A DNA stretch of 64,000 nt from positions 62,001 to 126,000 of the forward strand of contig NZ_CP111046.1 in the NCBI RefSeq assembly GCF_026250525.1. The letters run 5' to 3'. How positions within the stretch are numbered: position 1 is the first letter of the stretch; the number at the start of each line of letters is the position of its first letter. The notes below the pieces were generated by a model that had not been told where the DNA came from, did not search any database, and saw only the letters and a program-made list of their open reading frames with translations. Both the position numbers and the translations under genes were made by a program. The DNA is from Chondrinema litorale (GTDB lineage: Bacteria > Bacteroidota > Bacteroidia > Cytophagales > Flammeovirgaceae). Below, piece after piece: positions 1-8,543 of the stretch.

Positions 1-3
1 CCA

Positions 4-25
4 TAGTTTTGTTGTGCAATCAAAT
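4..25 (+). promoter_or_regulatory. Shared upstream element, copy 1 (before RidA gene)
   Basis: The stretch around TTTTGTTGT..TCAAAT resembles two other sites in the window (3462-3486 and 18850-18874). It lies 43-64 bases before the RidA start, so it falls in a promoter-proximal place. This copy has a one-base length difference in the middle relative to the other two. It could be a binding site of one of the two AraC-family regulators or a chance match; the window edge cuts off further upstream context. Confidence 0.3.
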
Positions 26-67
26 AAGTATTGCATCAACTAAAAACTCAATGTTAAATTAAACAAG

Positions 68-457
68 ATGGAGAAAAAAGTAATAAACCCTTGGCAGTGG
101 CAAGATGAACGTAGTTATGTACAAGCAGTTGAAACAACAAATGTACAAGGGACATTATATGTTTCGGGGCAAACAGCCATAGATGATCAGGGCATTTCGA
201 GCAATGCCAATATGAAAACCCAACTCATACTTGCCATTCAAAACCTAGAGAAAGTAATTAATGATGCTGGTTACCTTTGTGAAAATATTGTTAGACTAAA
301 TGTTTATACCACTTCTAGCGAAGAGTTGTTTAATCACTTCGATATATTTCAAGAATGGATAAGCAAGCATAACATCAAACAAGCAAGTACTTTATTTGAA
401 GTAAAAAGTCTGTTTGAATCACTCAAAGTAGAGCTAGAAGCGACTGTAGTTAAATAA
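68..457 (+). CDS. RidA/YjgF/YER057c/UK114 family protein
   Basis: A 129-residue protein that aligns along its length with the RidA family, small trimeric enzymes that hydrolyse reactive enamine/imine intermediates made by PLP enzymes. The family pattern is visible in the early LYVSGQTAID segment and in the helix LILAIQNLEKVINDAG followed by NIVRLNVYTT. The C-terminal strand is degraded relative to classic RidA: the usual Arg-x-x-hydrophobic end with the active-site Arg (the R-S/T-x-V/A-V stretch) is replaced here by QASTLFEVKSL, so this is more likely a RidA subfamily without the standard deaminase Arg. It is convergent with the AraC gene that ends at 475. Membership is secure, exact activity is not. 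Confidence 0.85.
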   Translation: MEKKVINPWQWQDERSYVQAVETTNVQGTLYVSGQTAIDDQGISSNANMKTQLILAIQNLEKVINDAGYLCENIVRLNVYTTSSEELFNHFDIFQEWISKHNIKQASTLFEVKSLFESLKVELEATVVK

Positions 458-474
458 CAATTACTAAGACTCAC

Positions 475-1401
475 TCACTTAAACGATTGTCTAAATTCTA
501 GTGGCGAAAGATTAGTCTTTGTTTTAAACAGTTTACTAAAGCTTTGTGAATGCTCAAAACCTAAAATATAGGCTATTTCACTTACAGTTAAATCTGTGGT
601 AGAAAGCTTTTCTTTTGCCTTTTCAATTAACTTCCCTTGTATATGTTGCTGAGTACTTTGCCCTGTAAGCACTTTTAACAAACCACTCAAATAGTTTGGT
701 GAAACATGCAATTGTTCAGCAATAGATTGCACACTTGGCAATCCATTAATTACCAAATCGTCTCGATTAAAATAATCGGTTAGTAAAGTTTCTAATCGCT
801 CAAGTATTTTGTGATTAGACTTTTTACGGGTAATAAACTGCCTTTGGTAAAAACGCTCTGCATAGTTTAGCAAAGTTTCGATGTGCGAAAGGATTATTTT
901 TTGAGTAAAAACATCAATATTAGCATGAGACTCATCTTTAATATTTTGGATGATGTTATTGATAATTCCTTCTTCTTTATCTGAAAGAAATAATGCTTCA
1001 TTTACCGAATAGCCAAAATATTCATACTGCTTAATGGTATTAGCTAATGAGGTATTCCACAAAAAATCTGGATGAATTAACAACAACCAGCCAGTCTGTT
1101 TTAACAGTTCATCTTTGCTATGCTCTATCTTAAAAATTTGATTTGGTGAGATGAAATACATCACACCATCGTCGTAATCATACTCATTTTGACCATAAAT
1201 GAATTTACTGGAGAAGTTTCGCTTTAAAGAAATTGAATAGTAATCCAGAATCATATTAATCGGCTGATAATGATTTCTGATATCCTTTACATCAATCACG
1301 CTAATTAATGGATGATCTGGATTAGGCAAATCTCTAGACTTATGAAATTGACTGATCGTTTTGTATCTATCTAGTTTTTTATTTTCCATAATACGTCTCA
1401 A
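475..1401 (-). CDS. AraC-family transcriptional regulator (paralogue of 17831-18745)
   Basis: A 308-residue DNA-binding regulator. The last 100 or so residues carry the two helix-turn-helix motifs of the AraC family, with the conserved second-motif pattern SEIAYILGFEHSQSFSKLFK followed by SPLEFRQS. The N-terminal 200 residues form a sensor domain of the AraC_binding/cupin kind, beginning with the motif PDHPLISVID. The protein is clearly paralogous to the regulator at 17831-18745 over its whole length (shared LLIHPDFLWNT/LILFHPDFLWNT, SVNEALFLS, RQF[IL]TRKKS, GQSTQQHI/GKSTQQHI). It lies just downstream of the divergently coherent minus-strand reductase genes at 1461-3343 and may control them. 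Ligand unknown. Confidence 0.92.
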   Translation of the reverse strand: MRRIMENKKLDRYKTISQFHKSRDLPNPDHPLISVIDVKDIRNHYQPINMILDYYSISLKRNFSSKFIYGQNEYDYDDGVMYFISPNQIFKIEHSKDELLKQTGWLLLIHPDFLWNTSLANTIKQYEYFGYSVNEALFLSDKEEGIINNIIQNIKDESHANIDVFTQKIILSHIETLLNYAERFYQRQFITRKKSNHKILERLETLLTDYFNRDDLVINGLPSVQSIAEQLHVSPNYLSGLLKVLTGQSTQQHIQGKLIEKAKEKLSTTDLTVSEIAYILGFEHSQSFSKLFKTKTNLSPLEFRQSFK

Positions 1402-1460
1402 AAATGTAATTCAACTTCTTTAAGCGATTACACTTCAATGTTTAGCCTATAATACGATAT

Positions 1461-2345
1461 TTATTGTCCATTAAATACGCTTGCAAATTCCTTTGCGTAA
1501 TCTTCGGTTTTCACCTTTCCCATTGCTGGTTTGTTAAGGTCGTAATCTTCCCTAATAATTCCACTATGTATCGCTGCATTTAGTTCCACCCAAAGCGCTG
1601 CAAATTGTGAAGGTACATGGTTATTTTCCATTGCAGATTGTGTTTGTTCATCTGTAAATAGCTTCCATTGCAAATCAGGCTTACCAATAGCAGCTCCTAA
1701 AACAGCAGCAATCTCATTACAAGTGCGCTCATCGCTAGCCACATATCTTATCTTTTTACCTGTAGTTTCGTTTTCTATTTCTTCAATAGCGGCATCGGCA
1801 ATATCTTGTGGCGCAACCATCACCAGCTTATCAGTATCGCCATAATTTGACCCAATAAAACCCGCTGCTTTTATCATCGGGATAAAGTGATTTAAATTAT
1901 AATAAAATGATGCAGGCCTCAAGTAGCAAATGTTTACACCTTGCAATTCGTTGAGTATTTGCTCTACAAGATAAGAACCCACAATCGGCCCAGTTCCTTT
2001 GGGCAAATGAGCGCCCCAACTACTCAATTGAACTACTTTCTTTACACCAGATTTTTCTATTGCTTCTGCATAGCTTTTACCAATAGCTCTGTAATGCGAT
2101 AAGATATCTGGTGATGAGAAATTGGGTGGGATCATCGCGTAAACTGCATCCGACCCATTAAAAGTAGAAGTTAAAAACGCTGCATCTTGTAATGAACCAA
2201 TTGCTGCTTTAGCTCCTATTGCTTCTATCTCATTTTTTCTATCCGCACTACTACTGATAATTGTTACCGAATGGTTGTTCTTTATCAATTTTTGGGCAAG
2301 CGGTTTACTTATGTTTCCTAAAGAACCAGTTACTACAATTTCCAT
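1461..2345 (-). CDS. NmrA-like NAD(P)-binding atypical SDR
   Basis: A 294-residue atypical short-chain dehydrogenase of the NmrA/QorB/azoreductase type. The N-terminus gives the Rossmann glycine motif TGSLGNIS at residues 6-13, and the family landmarks VKKVVQLSSWGAH and YLRPASFYYNL follow. These proteins bind NAD(P) and act as quinone or azo reductases or as redox sensors; which applies here cannot be read from sequence. The gene sits 59 bases upstream of the AraC gene start on the same strand and 113 bases downstream of the aldo/keto reductase, so the three could be transcribed together as a redox-stress set. Confidence 0.88.
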   Translation of the reverse strand: MEIVVTGSLGNISKPLAQKLIKNNHSVTIISSSADRKNEIEAIGAKAAIGSLQDAAFLTSTFNGSDAVYAMIPPNFSSPDILSHYRAIGKSYAEAIEKSGVKKVVQLSSWGAHLPKGTGPIVGSYLVEQILNELQGVNICYLRPASFYYNLNHFIPMIKAAGFIGSNYGDTDKLVMVAPQDIADAAIEEIENETTGKKIRYVASDERTCNEIAAVLGAAIGKPDLQWKLFTDEQTQSAMENNHVPSQFAALWVELNAAIHSGIIREDYDLNKPAMGKVKTEDYAKEFASVFNGQ

Positions 2346-2458
2346 AAATATATTTTTTTTGATGTGTATAAATTTTATTATTGATGGGTGGGGAAAGACT
2401 TAGCACAATCACTAAGTCTTTGTTGGTGATTATTGAGTTTTAATGATATACAAGCACA

Positions 2459-3343
2459 TTAAGCCAGAAAATCCATATCTTCTTGGCTCAGTGAGATATC
2501 AAAAGCCTGAATGTTCTCTTCGAAATGTTTCAATTTAGATGTACCCGGAATTGGCAAAATCAAATCATTAAGATGTAGAAGCCAAGCCAAGTTTATTTGA
2601 GCAGGTGTTGCTTGGTACTTTTCTGCAATCACTGAAATTTTATCGGTACTCGCTGCCGCAGACGCATTCTGTAAAGACCAAAATGGGATCATAGGAATTT
2701 CGTGCTCAATGCATAAATCCATTACCTCCTGCAAACCCCTATATTCCTGATTATGCGAAACAAAACTAGTTCTTTGCCCATAGCCAAAAGCATTTTCTAC
2801 ACTGGCAATATTTCCCATTGTTAGTGCTGTTTTGAGCTCCTCTTCACTTACATTGCTCAATCCAACATGAAGTATTTTACCTTCTTGTTGCATTTCGAAC
2901 ATCGCTTGCAAGGCTTCTTCAAAAGGTGTAGTAGAGTGTGTCATTACTCTCAAATGCACCAAAGGTAAGCTTTCAAGTTTTAATGTCTGTAAGTTGTTTT
3001 CAATGCTTGCTCTTAGGTTTTCAGGTTTGTCAAATGTTCTCCAACTTTTGTCTGCACCTCTACACGCACCTACTTTGGTACAGATCAGTAATTCTTCGTG
3101 ATAAGGATGTAGTGCTTCTGCAATCAATCTATTGGTAACATCTTGACCATAGAAATCTGCCGTATCAAGAAAATAGATTCCTTTTGAGATTGCTGTTTGT
3201 AAAATCTCAATAGCTTCTGGTCTATTTTTGGGTTCACCCCAAACAAAATTGCCTGTTAATCGCATTGTGCCGTATCCAAACCTTTTGATTGTGAATGAAT
3301 GATTGGTTTTTGCGCCTATGGTTATTGTTTTACTTATTTCCAT
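2459..3343 (-). CDS. Aldo/keto reductase
   Basis: A 294-residue NADPH-dependent aldo/keto reductase, a TIM-barrel enzyme that reduces aldehydes and ketones. The catalytic tetrad is visible: Asp and Tyr in LDTADFYG, Lys in LICTKVG and His in the LVHLRV strand. The C-terminal cofactor-binding pattern ILPIPGTSKLKHFEEN is also present. Length is slightly short for the family (many are 310-330), the end being trimmed after the last helix. It is the first gene of a minus-strand group with the NmrA-like reductase and the AraC regulator. A conserved element at 3462-3486 lies about 120 bases upstream. Confidence 0.92.
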   Translation of the reverse strand: MEISKTITIGAKTNHSFTIKRFGYGTMRLTGNFVWGEPKNRPEAIEILQTAISKGIYFLDTADFYGQDVTNRLIAEALHPYHEELLICTKVGACRGADKSWRTFDKPENLRASIENNLQTLKLESLPLVHLRVMTHSTTPFEEALQAMFEMQQEGKILHVGLSNVSEEELKTALTMGNIASVENAFGYGQRTSFVSHNQEYRGLQEVMDLCIEHEIPMIPFWSLQNASAAASTDKISVIAEKYQATPAQINLAWLLHLNDLILPIPGTSKLKHFEENIQAFDISLSQEDMDFLA

Positions 3344-3461
3344 GTTGTTTTGCTTTTCTAATTACAATGTGTTGTTTAATTCGAATGATTCTGAAATCAT
3401 CAGATCGAACTAAATTTTCTGTAATACAAAGTTCATCAAATATTCAAAATCGGATGTAGTT

Positions 3462-3486
3462 AAATCTATGCTTGTTGTAGTCGAAT
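3462..3486 (+). promoter_or_regulatory. Shared upstream element, copy 2 (between aldo/keto reductase and MOSC genes)
   Basis: Twenty-one of 25 bases match the site at 18850-18874; both contain AAATCTA, then TTGTTGTAGTC, then AAT. The element lies in a 359-base divergent intergenic region (3344-3702), about 119 bases upstream of the aldo/keto reductase start. I see nothing else convincing in that gap. Position next to a target gene and next to an AraC gene elsewhere suggests an AraC-family operator, but this is inference. Confidence 0.4.
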
Positions 3487-3702
3487 ATAAGGTTTCGTAT
3501 ATGAGAATAACTCTTAGATGGGGTTGATTAAATATGCTTTCCCCATTAAAGCTAAAAATTACTCAAATACCATTATTTTAGTTGAGCTGTAAACTTTTTA
3601 CACATTGTTAAGTGTTGAAAGAACTGTAGTAAGAAGTGCTTCTGCTACATATTCTAAATACAGAAATGAAATAAAACTAATCTTCTCAACTCCAAAAACA
3701 CC

Positions 3703-4338
3703 ATGAAAATAATCTCGACCAATTTAGGCAAGCCAACACCTTTTATGTGGAATGGCAAAGAAGAAACTACTGGCATTTTTAAAAAACCGACTGGGAAACC
3801 GATTTTTTTGACTAAAAATGATGTAATCAACGACCACATATCCAACCGTTTGAATCACGCAGGATATTACAAAGCTTGCTACATTTTCTCTGCTGAGCAA
3901 TATCCATATTGGCAAAAATTGTATCCAGATTTAGATTGGAGTTGGGGAATGTTTGGCGAAAACCTAACCGTAGCTGATTTTGATGAAAGAGAAGTCTACC
4001 TCGGCGATATTTACAAAGCTGGCGAAGCGTTGGTTCAAGTATCTCAATACAGAGAACCTTGTTACAAACTAGGTTATAAATTTGGCACACCTCAAGTAAT
4101 TAAGCAGTTTATAGAACATGGCTTTGGTGGTACTTATTTAAGTATTCTCGAAGAAGGAGAAGTAAATATTGGCGATAGCTTTACGCTAGTTGAAAGAGCA
4201 AAAAACAGTTTAACTGTTGCAGAATTATTTGAGCTTGTATTTTCTAAAGATAAAAACCAAGAGCTATTAAAAATTGCTGCAACCAGTACTGCTATACCTA
4301 AAAAGAAAAGAGTTTGGCTTACTAGTTTGATTCAATAA
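3703..4338 (+). CDS. MOSC domain-containing protein (YiiM-like)
   Basis: A 211-residue MOSC-domain protein of the YiiM type. These bind a molybdenum or sulfur-carrying cofactor and in other bacteria protect against N-hydroxylated base analogues. Diagnostic segments are the start region with PTPFMWNGKEE, the core MFGENLTV and the motif SQYREPCYKLG, whose Cys is the conserved sulfur ligand. The C-terminal 40 residues form the short helical 3-alpha-like tail seen in YiiM (ELFELVF). It stands alone on the plus strand, divergent from the aldo/keto reductase, and is followed by a strong hairpin at 4348-4379. Confidence 0.9.
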   Translation: MKIISTNLGKPTPFMWNGKEETTGIFKKPTGKPIFLTKNDVINDHISNRLNHAGYYKACYIFSAEQYPYWQKLYPDLDWSWGMFGENLTVADFDEREVYLGDIYKAGEALVQVSQYREPCYKLGYKFGTPQVIKQFIEHGFGGTYLSILEEGEVNIGDSFTLVERAKNSLTVAELFELVFSKDKNQELLKIAATSTAIPKKKRVWLTSLIQ

Positions 4339-4347
4339 ATACATAAA

Positions 4348-4379
4348 ACTGATTAGACTTAACTGGGAGTCTAATCAGT
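4348..4379 (+). terminator. Hairpin after MOSC gene
   Basis: A perfect 12-base inverted repeat (ACTGATTAGACT / AGTCTAATCAGT) with an 8-base loop starts 10 bases after the MOSC stop codon. The T-tract after it is weak (CCCATTTCTT), so it may work poorly as an intrinsic terminator or serve as an mRNA-stabilising 3' hairpin. Confidence 0.6.
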
Positions 4380-4558
4380 CCCATTTCTTACTACAATCAA
4401 TTTGGGTGTTTACTTTAGCTTTATATTTAAATTTGCAATTTTACTGTATGTATATAATACTTCCATTATAGTATTGAATACGATTCTTAGCTTTATCGAT
4501 AAGCCAACTTTCTATAAACCTGCTTCCAATATTCTCAACTAAAAGGCTGCTAAACTTA

Positions 4559-4732
4559 ATGGATAAGATAATTAAGACCACAACAGAAATTAAAGAACAA
4601 ATGGAGTTCTGGTTTTTGAAATATAGTGATGGAAACAAAATTATAAGTAATGGCAAAGATAGATTTGCTTTATTTAGTGGTTTACCTCCCCAAGAAAAAA
4701 GACCTTATTTGTACAAAGTTTGGTATAAGTGA
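4559..4732 (+). pseudogene. Possible 5' part of the hypothetical gene at 4650-5069 (other frame)
   Basis: An ATG at 4559 opens a 57-residue frame (starting MDKIIKTTTE, ending YKVWYK) that overlaps the start of the hypothetical gene in a different frame. Composition is protein-like, and the overlap contains an A6 tract at 4695-4700 preceded by CAAG. Removing one A there would fuse the two frames into one protein of about 170 residues. Either the gene is broken by a one-base change, the sequence has an error, or this frame is not coding. Confidence 0.25.
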
Positions 4733-5069
4733 TTTAGAAAATCCTGTTTATATTCTTGAAATTAAAAATAAAGTTCCCATCATAAACACAACTGAACAAT
4801 TCATTTTCTTGAATCCTAAATATAAAAGAGTGAATTATAAAGATTTTGATCAACATATGGGGTATAAAAATAGAATTGTTGATCTTAAAAATAACCTTCC
4901 AGTTAGTGTAAAACATGAGGGTTATTATTCAGATTTTGGACTAAGAAAAAAAGATGGGGAAATTATTTATTGGAATATACCATCAGGAAAAGTAGGATAC
5001 AGTTTTTGGAATATAACAAACAGATGCGCTTTTATCGGGCGAAAATATAAAATTGAAAATAATAGGTGA
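4650..5069 (+). CDS. Hypothetical protein, possibly a frameshifted fragment
   Basis: A 139-residue, lysine- and asparagine-rich protein that I do not recognise. It has no signal peptide, no membrane segment and no known motif. The C-terminal two thirds read like real soluble protein (mixed strand pattern, conserved-looking aromatic residues in the last 40 positions), while the first 20 residues look unlike the rest and overlap another open frame from 4559. The true start may therefore lie upstream in that frame. Base composition is even more AT-rich than the neighbours, as often seen for recently acquired or decaying genes. No promoter or partner is evident. Confidence 0.4.
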   Translation: MAKIDLLYLVVYLPKKKDLICTKFGISDLENPVYILEIKNKVPIINTTEQFIFLNPKYKRVNYKDFDQHMGYKNRIVDLKNNLPVSVKHEGYYSDFGLRKKDGEIIYWNIPSGKVGYSFWNITNRCAFIGRKYKIENNR

Positions 5070-5265
5070 GTTTTGTAACGCTTGTCATTAAATGATAATC
5101 AAAACCTAAAGCCTGTATTTATTTATGTTTTTTTACTCCAAAAAATACCCAAAAAATATAAATAAATTATGCTAAATTTGATCATAACTACATATAGTAG
5201 GCTATTTACACTGGCTAATATTTAAAAAAATTTCACCAGCAGAATAATTCTTACTTTATAGAAAA

Positions 5266-6960
5266 ATGATCAAAAAACACATAATTGCCTATATATTTTT
5301 TAACCTTACTACAACGATAGGTTTCGCCCAAAACTTTATTCCTTTTGATTGGCAGCTAGTTTACAATTCTGATACAGTAACAGAAAAATCAACTCCCATC
5401 AATCTGCTTTTTTCTTGGGAAAGACAAGGAGTCTCCTACCTTAAACCATCGGGAAATCTGCAAACCACATTTTTTGTCCCTAAAGCAAAAAAATCTAGCG
5501 ATTATGTTTTAGAAGTGACCTTGCTTGCCCATGTGGAAAGCATTCATATTAATGATCATTATATCGATGGAGATTTTAGTACTGATTTCATTTGGTCTGC
5601 AACTCCAGAATATAAATCAAGGAAGTTTAATATTCCCGCAAAGTATTTAAAATTCAATCAAGAGAATAGCATTTCCATTCAATGCGATAACTACGCTTAT
5701 ACAGGTGGCAAAAATCATAATGCTGTGAAATTTTATGCAGATTCAATTTCAAACTCAGCAATCGACATTCAATTCGAGCCTGAGAACCATCTCTTCAACA
5801 AACCAAGTGAAGTTAAATTCGATTTAGATATTTATGCCAATACCAAAGGATTTGCAGAAATAGTAATTGAAAACGATTACCACGATACTTTACTAGTTAA
5901 AAAGCTAACAGTAAAAAAAGGGCAGCAAAGCGAAAAAATTAACTTGGCAACAGAAAATCTGCAAGCAGGGTTTTATTCAATAACAGCCATTTTAAAAGAT
6001 AATGCTTACACAGGTGCGACCAGTTTCTTTACTGTTTCTCCAACAGAGATTCAAGCTGTTTCCACGCAACCAGATGGTTATAGCCAATATTGGAATAATG
6101 CTTTAGAAGAACTCAAAACTGTTACACCTAAATTTAAGGTTGAAAGAAAAGATGAGCTAAGCACGGAAAAGCGAGATGGATACATTGTACAAATGCAATC
6201 TATTGGCAATGTAACAATCTATGGTTATTACTTTACGCCGAAGAAAAAAGGGAAGTTCCCTGCCATTTTAAACTTACCGGGCTATGGTTATGGTTTTGAA
6301 AACTTGGATGAATTTCTTTCTGTGCAAGATGATGTAATTGAGTTAGCACTTTGTGTAAGAGGACATGGTTTAAGTGCAAAATCTTTCGAAACTGAATTTC
6401 CAGCACCGGGATTTTTCGGTTACGAAATCTGCGATGTGAATAAAATTGCTTATCGACAAATTTTTATGGATTGTATTCGCGCTGTAGATTTCTTATTCAC
6501 TCGTGATGAAGTTGATCAATCAAAAATTGGTGTAATGGGAAGCAGTCAGGGAGGTGGACTTACGATAATGACAGCATCTTTAGCAGCAGAACATATCAGC
6601 GCATGTGCCTATGGTGATCCTTTTCCTACTGATTTGAAAAATCATATAAGAATTCGTACCCTCATCCAAGATGAATTGAATAGTTATCTCAATTATTACG
6701 ACAACAAATGCACTTTTGAAGAAGGTATAAATACATTTGACTTTTTCGATACAAAGTATTTCGCAAAAAACATCCAGTGCCAAACCTTGTATATCACCGG
6801 ACTAGCAGATGACGATTGCCCACCTAGATTGGGATTTTCTGCCTATAATGACATTACAGCACCAACGCAATTTAAGATTTTCCCGAACGATAGTCACATT
6901 GGAGAATCTAACTGGAAAAAAGAAATGATGGCATTTTTTAAGAAACAGTTTGAGTTTTGA
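5266..6960 (+). CDS. Exported acetyl xylan esterase-like (CE7/AXE1) hydrolase with N-terminal beta domain
   Basis: A 564-residue exported hydrolase. Residues 1-21 are a signal peptide ending at FAQ. Residues 25 to about 270 are beta-rich without clear family and may bind carbohydrate. The rest is the alpha/beta-hydrolase fold of the acetyl xylan esterase/cephalosporin-C deacetylase family (CE7), which removes acetyl groups from sugars. The triad is in place: Ser427 in GSSQG, Asp515 in GLADDDCPP and His544 in NDSHIGE. The family motif RGHG is also present before the nucleophile. CE7 enzymes are usually about 320 residues, so the N-terminal extension is notable. A CE7 relative lies at 47087-48409. 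Substrate is not determined. Confidence 0.88.
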   Translation: MIKKHIIAYIFFNLTTTIGFAQNFIPFDWQLVYNSDTVTEKSTPINLLFSWERQGVSYLKPSGNLQTTFFVPKAKKSSDYVLEVTLLAHVESIHINDHYIDGDFSTDFIWSATPEYKSRKFNIPAKYLKFNQENSISIQCDNYAYTGGKNHNAVKFYADSISNSAIDIQFEPENHLFNKPSEVKFDLDIYANTKGFAEIVIENDYHDTLLVKKLTVKKGQQSEKINLATENLQAGFYSITAILKDNAYTGATSFFTVSPTEIQAVSTQPDGYSQYWNNALEELKTVTPKFKVERKDELSTEKRDGYIVQMQSIGNVTIYGYYFTPKKKGKFPAILNLPGYGYGFENLDEFLSVQDDVIELALCVRGHGLSAKSFETEFPAPGFFGYEICDVNKIAYRQIFMDCIRAVDFLFTRDEVDQSKIGVMGSSQGGGLTIMTASLAAEHISACAYGDPFPTDLKNHIRIRTLIQDELNSYLNYYDNKCTFEEGINTFDFFDTKYFAKNIQCQTLYITGLADDDCPPRLGFSAYNDITAPTQFKIFPNDSHIGESNWKKEMMAFFKKQFEF

Positions 6961-6986
6961 GTGATATTTAATTGACACATATCAGA

Positions 6987-7400
6987 ATGAAAAAGACACT
7001 TTTATTATTAATCATATTGTTAAGCTCTAATTCAATTTATGGCCAAGAATATACTATTAGAGGTAAAATTATTGATGATAATTTGTCTGATTTAATAGGT
7101 GTAGAAATAAAAAATTTAACATCAAATCTACAAGTCTTTAGTGATGAGAGTGGTATGTTCGAAATTAAATCAAATAAAGGTGATTCATTATATTTTTCTT
7201 TTATTGGACTTACAAGTGAAAAACTAGTGATATCAGATCAATCTAAAATTAAATTGATAATGATTGATAGATCAGTAAATTGCCTTGGAGCAGAATGGTC
7301 AACTCGTGATTACAAAAAAGCAGACAAACAAATTCAAAAGAGATTAAATGTTTTATATAAAAAAGCTGATGAAAAGAACATCTGGTTAGACTTACTATAA
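6987..7400 (+). CDS. Small exported protein with carboxypeptidase-regulatory-like domain
   Basis: About 137 residues from the preferred ATG at 6987; a TTG 15 bases upstream is possible but the ATG leads directly into a good signal peptide (MKKTLLLLIILLSS, cleaved near YGQ). After it comes one CarboxypepD_reg-like beta-sandwich (YTIRGKIIDDNLSDLIGVEIKN ... SDESGMFEIKSNKGDSLYFSFIG), the domain that also starts many TonB receptors. The last 45 residues are charged and helical. It lies 26 bases after the esterase gene. A stand-alone copy of this domain often sits at the cell surface or periplasm; its role here is unknown. Confidence 0.65.
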   Translation: MKKTLLLLIILLSSNSIYGQEYTIRGKIIDDNLSDLIGVEIKNLTSNLQVFSDESGMFEIKSNKGDSLYFSFIGLTSEKLVISDQSKIKLIMIDRSVNCLGAEWSTRDYKKADKQIQKRLNVLYKKADEKNIWLDLL

Positions 7401-7500
7401 TGCTGAATAATCAACTATTAGTAAATTCTTTATTAGATAATTGTTCCTTTTCCTTTAAAGTCAATTATAATGCTGTATAAAAGTCAAAAAACAAAGAAAA

Positions 7501-8460
7501 ATGGATCGATTTCTTATCATATTTTGCTTTGCAGCTATTTTTAATGCTTGTGGAAAGAAAAACGTGATTGAAGGTAATTGGCAAATTGACTATAATAATG
7601 AAATTGAAAATCAATTCTTTCCTGATGAATTAATATTTAGAAACAATTCTTTACAAGTCTTAGATCGTTTTAATTTTAGTCAGACTTCTATTTTTAAAAT
7701 CGCTAATGATAGTATTTATTTAACTTGCGAAAAAGGAATAAAAGTGCAATATCCTTTTATAATCGAATCTGATAGTATTATCTTATTTGCAGGTAACAAG
7801 TTTATAAAATCACCCTCAGAAAATGCTCTATTAATTCAACCATACCAGTTAATAGGTTGGAAATCAACTAAAAAACTTAGTACTATTAATAATTCAAACA
7901 TTATTCATCTAATTAAAGATGGTGGAAAGACTAAAGTTATTTTAAATGATCTCACCACAGAGTTAGATGATTTACATGAATATTTAATTGATAATCACAG
8001 CTCTAATCAAATAACATATATTTATATAGGAAAAGGTGTTAATTTCAATGATTTGATAGAAACATATTGTTGGTTAAAATACAGTGGATTTAAAAAAGTC
8101 GAACTTATAACTGACAATCATTCATTTGATGAATTTTACAGTATAATAGATAATGTAAATATTGATGAAACTATTTTTATGAGATTTCTTCATGAGAACA
8201 AACTTTCAAACCTTCCTCCAAAACAATTGGGTGTTATTGAGTATAAAAGGACTAAAGATGTTTATATAATCGGCTCAATTGATTTTCATAAGATTGATTT
8301 ACTAATTGACTCTACTCAATATTTTATTCATATATCAGAGCAACTCACAATTACAAACTACTTTGAGTTGATAGATAAATTAAATTCTAAAGCCAAAAAC
8401 AATCTAAAAAGGACCATTTACTACAATATTCAACCCAATACAGTTAATGTTTCAAACTAA
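7501..8460 (+). CDS. Lipoprotein with ExbD/TolR-like domain
   Basis: A 319-residue predicted lipoprotein: a short hydrophobic start followed by a lipobox-like FNACGKK with Cys17. Residues 20-130 are beta-rich. Residues about 138-205 match the pattern of the periplasmic ExbD/TolR domain: KTKVILNDLTTELDDLHEYL, then a strand TYIYIGKGVNFNDLIETYCWLKYSGFKKVELIT, in which the usual sequence is a strand, a helix, a strand with an Asp-x-x-V and a helix ending in G-x-x-K-V-x-L-I-T. Classic ExbD instead has a single N-terminal transmembrane helix. This resemblance is by eye only. The remaining 110 residues are unassigned. No ExbB or TonB gene is near. Confidence 0.6.
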   Translation: MDRFLIIFCFAAIFNACGKKNVIEGNWQIDYNNEIENQFFPDELIFRNNSLQVLDRFNFSQTSIFKIANDSIYLTCEKGIKVQYPFIIESDSIILFAGNKFIKSPSENALLIQPYQLIGWKSTKKLSTINNSNIIHLIKDGGKTKVILNDLTTELDDLHEYLIDNHSSNQITYIYIGKGVNFNDLIETYCWLKYSGFKKVELITDNHSFDEFYSIIDNVNIDETIFMRFLHENKLSNLPPKQLGVIEYKRTKDVYIIGSIDFHKIDLLIDSTQYFIHISEQLTITNYFELIDKLNSKAKNNLKRTIYYNIQPNTVNVSN

Positions 8461-8480
8461 TTTGATTATATCTGCAAATC

Positions 8481-8514
8481 ATTGAAGCATATTAAATGTA
8501 AGCCCTTACCTTTG
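8481..8514 (+). promoter_or_regulatory. Bacteroidota-type promoter of the ABC-F gene
   Basis: TACCTTTG at 8507-8514 matches the Bacteroidota sigma-A -7 consensus TAnnTTTG, and ATTG at 8481-8484 sits 22 bases upstream in the place of the -33 TTTG box. Transcription would start near 8520, about 24 bases before the ABC-F start codon. Confidence 0.55.
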
Positions 8515-8543
8515 CACTTTAATAAAAATCAGAAGAGTAAAAT

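Noticed and set aside
3724..4090. Minus-strand open frames inside the MOSC gene
   Set aside because: They are antisense shadows of a well supported gene; no protein-like composition or motif.
4441..4656. Minus-strand 71-residue open frame with a hydrophobic stretch
   Set aside because: It has no clear start context or homologous pattern, and it overlaps the better plus-strand frames from 4559 and 4650.
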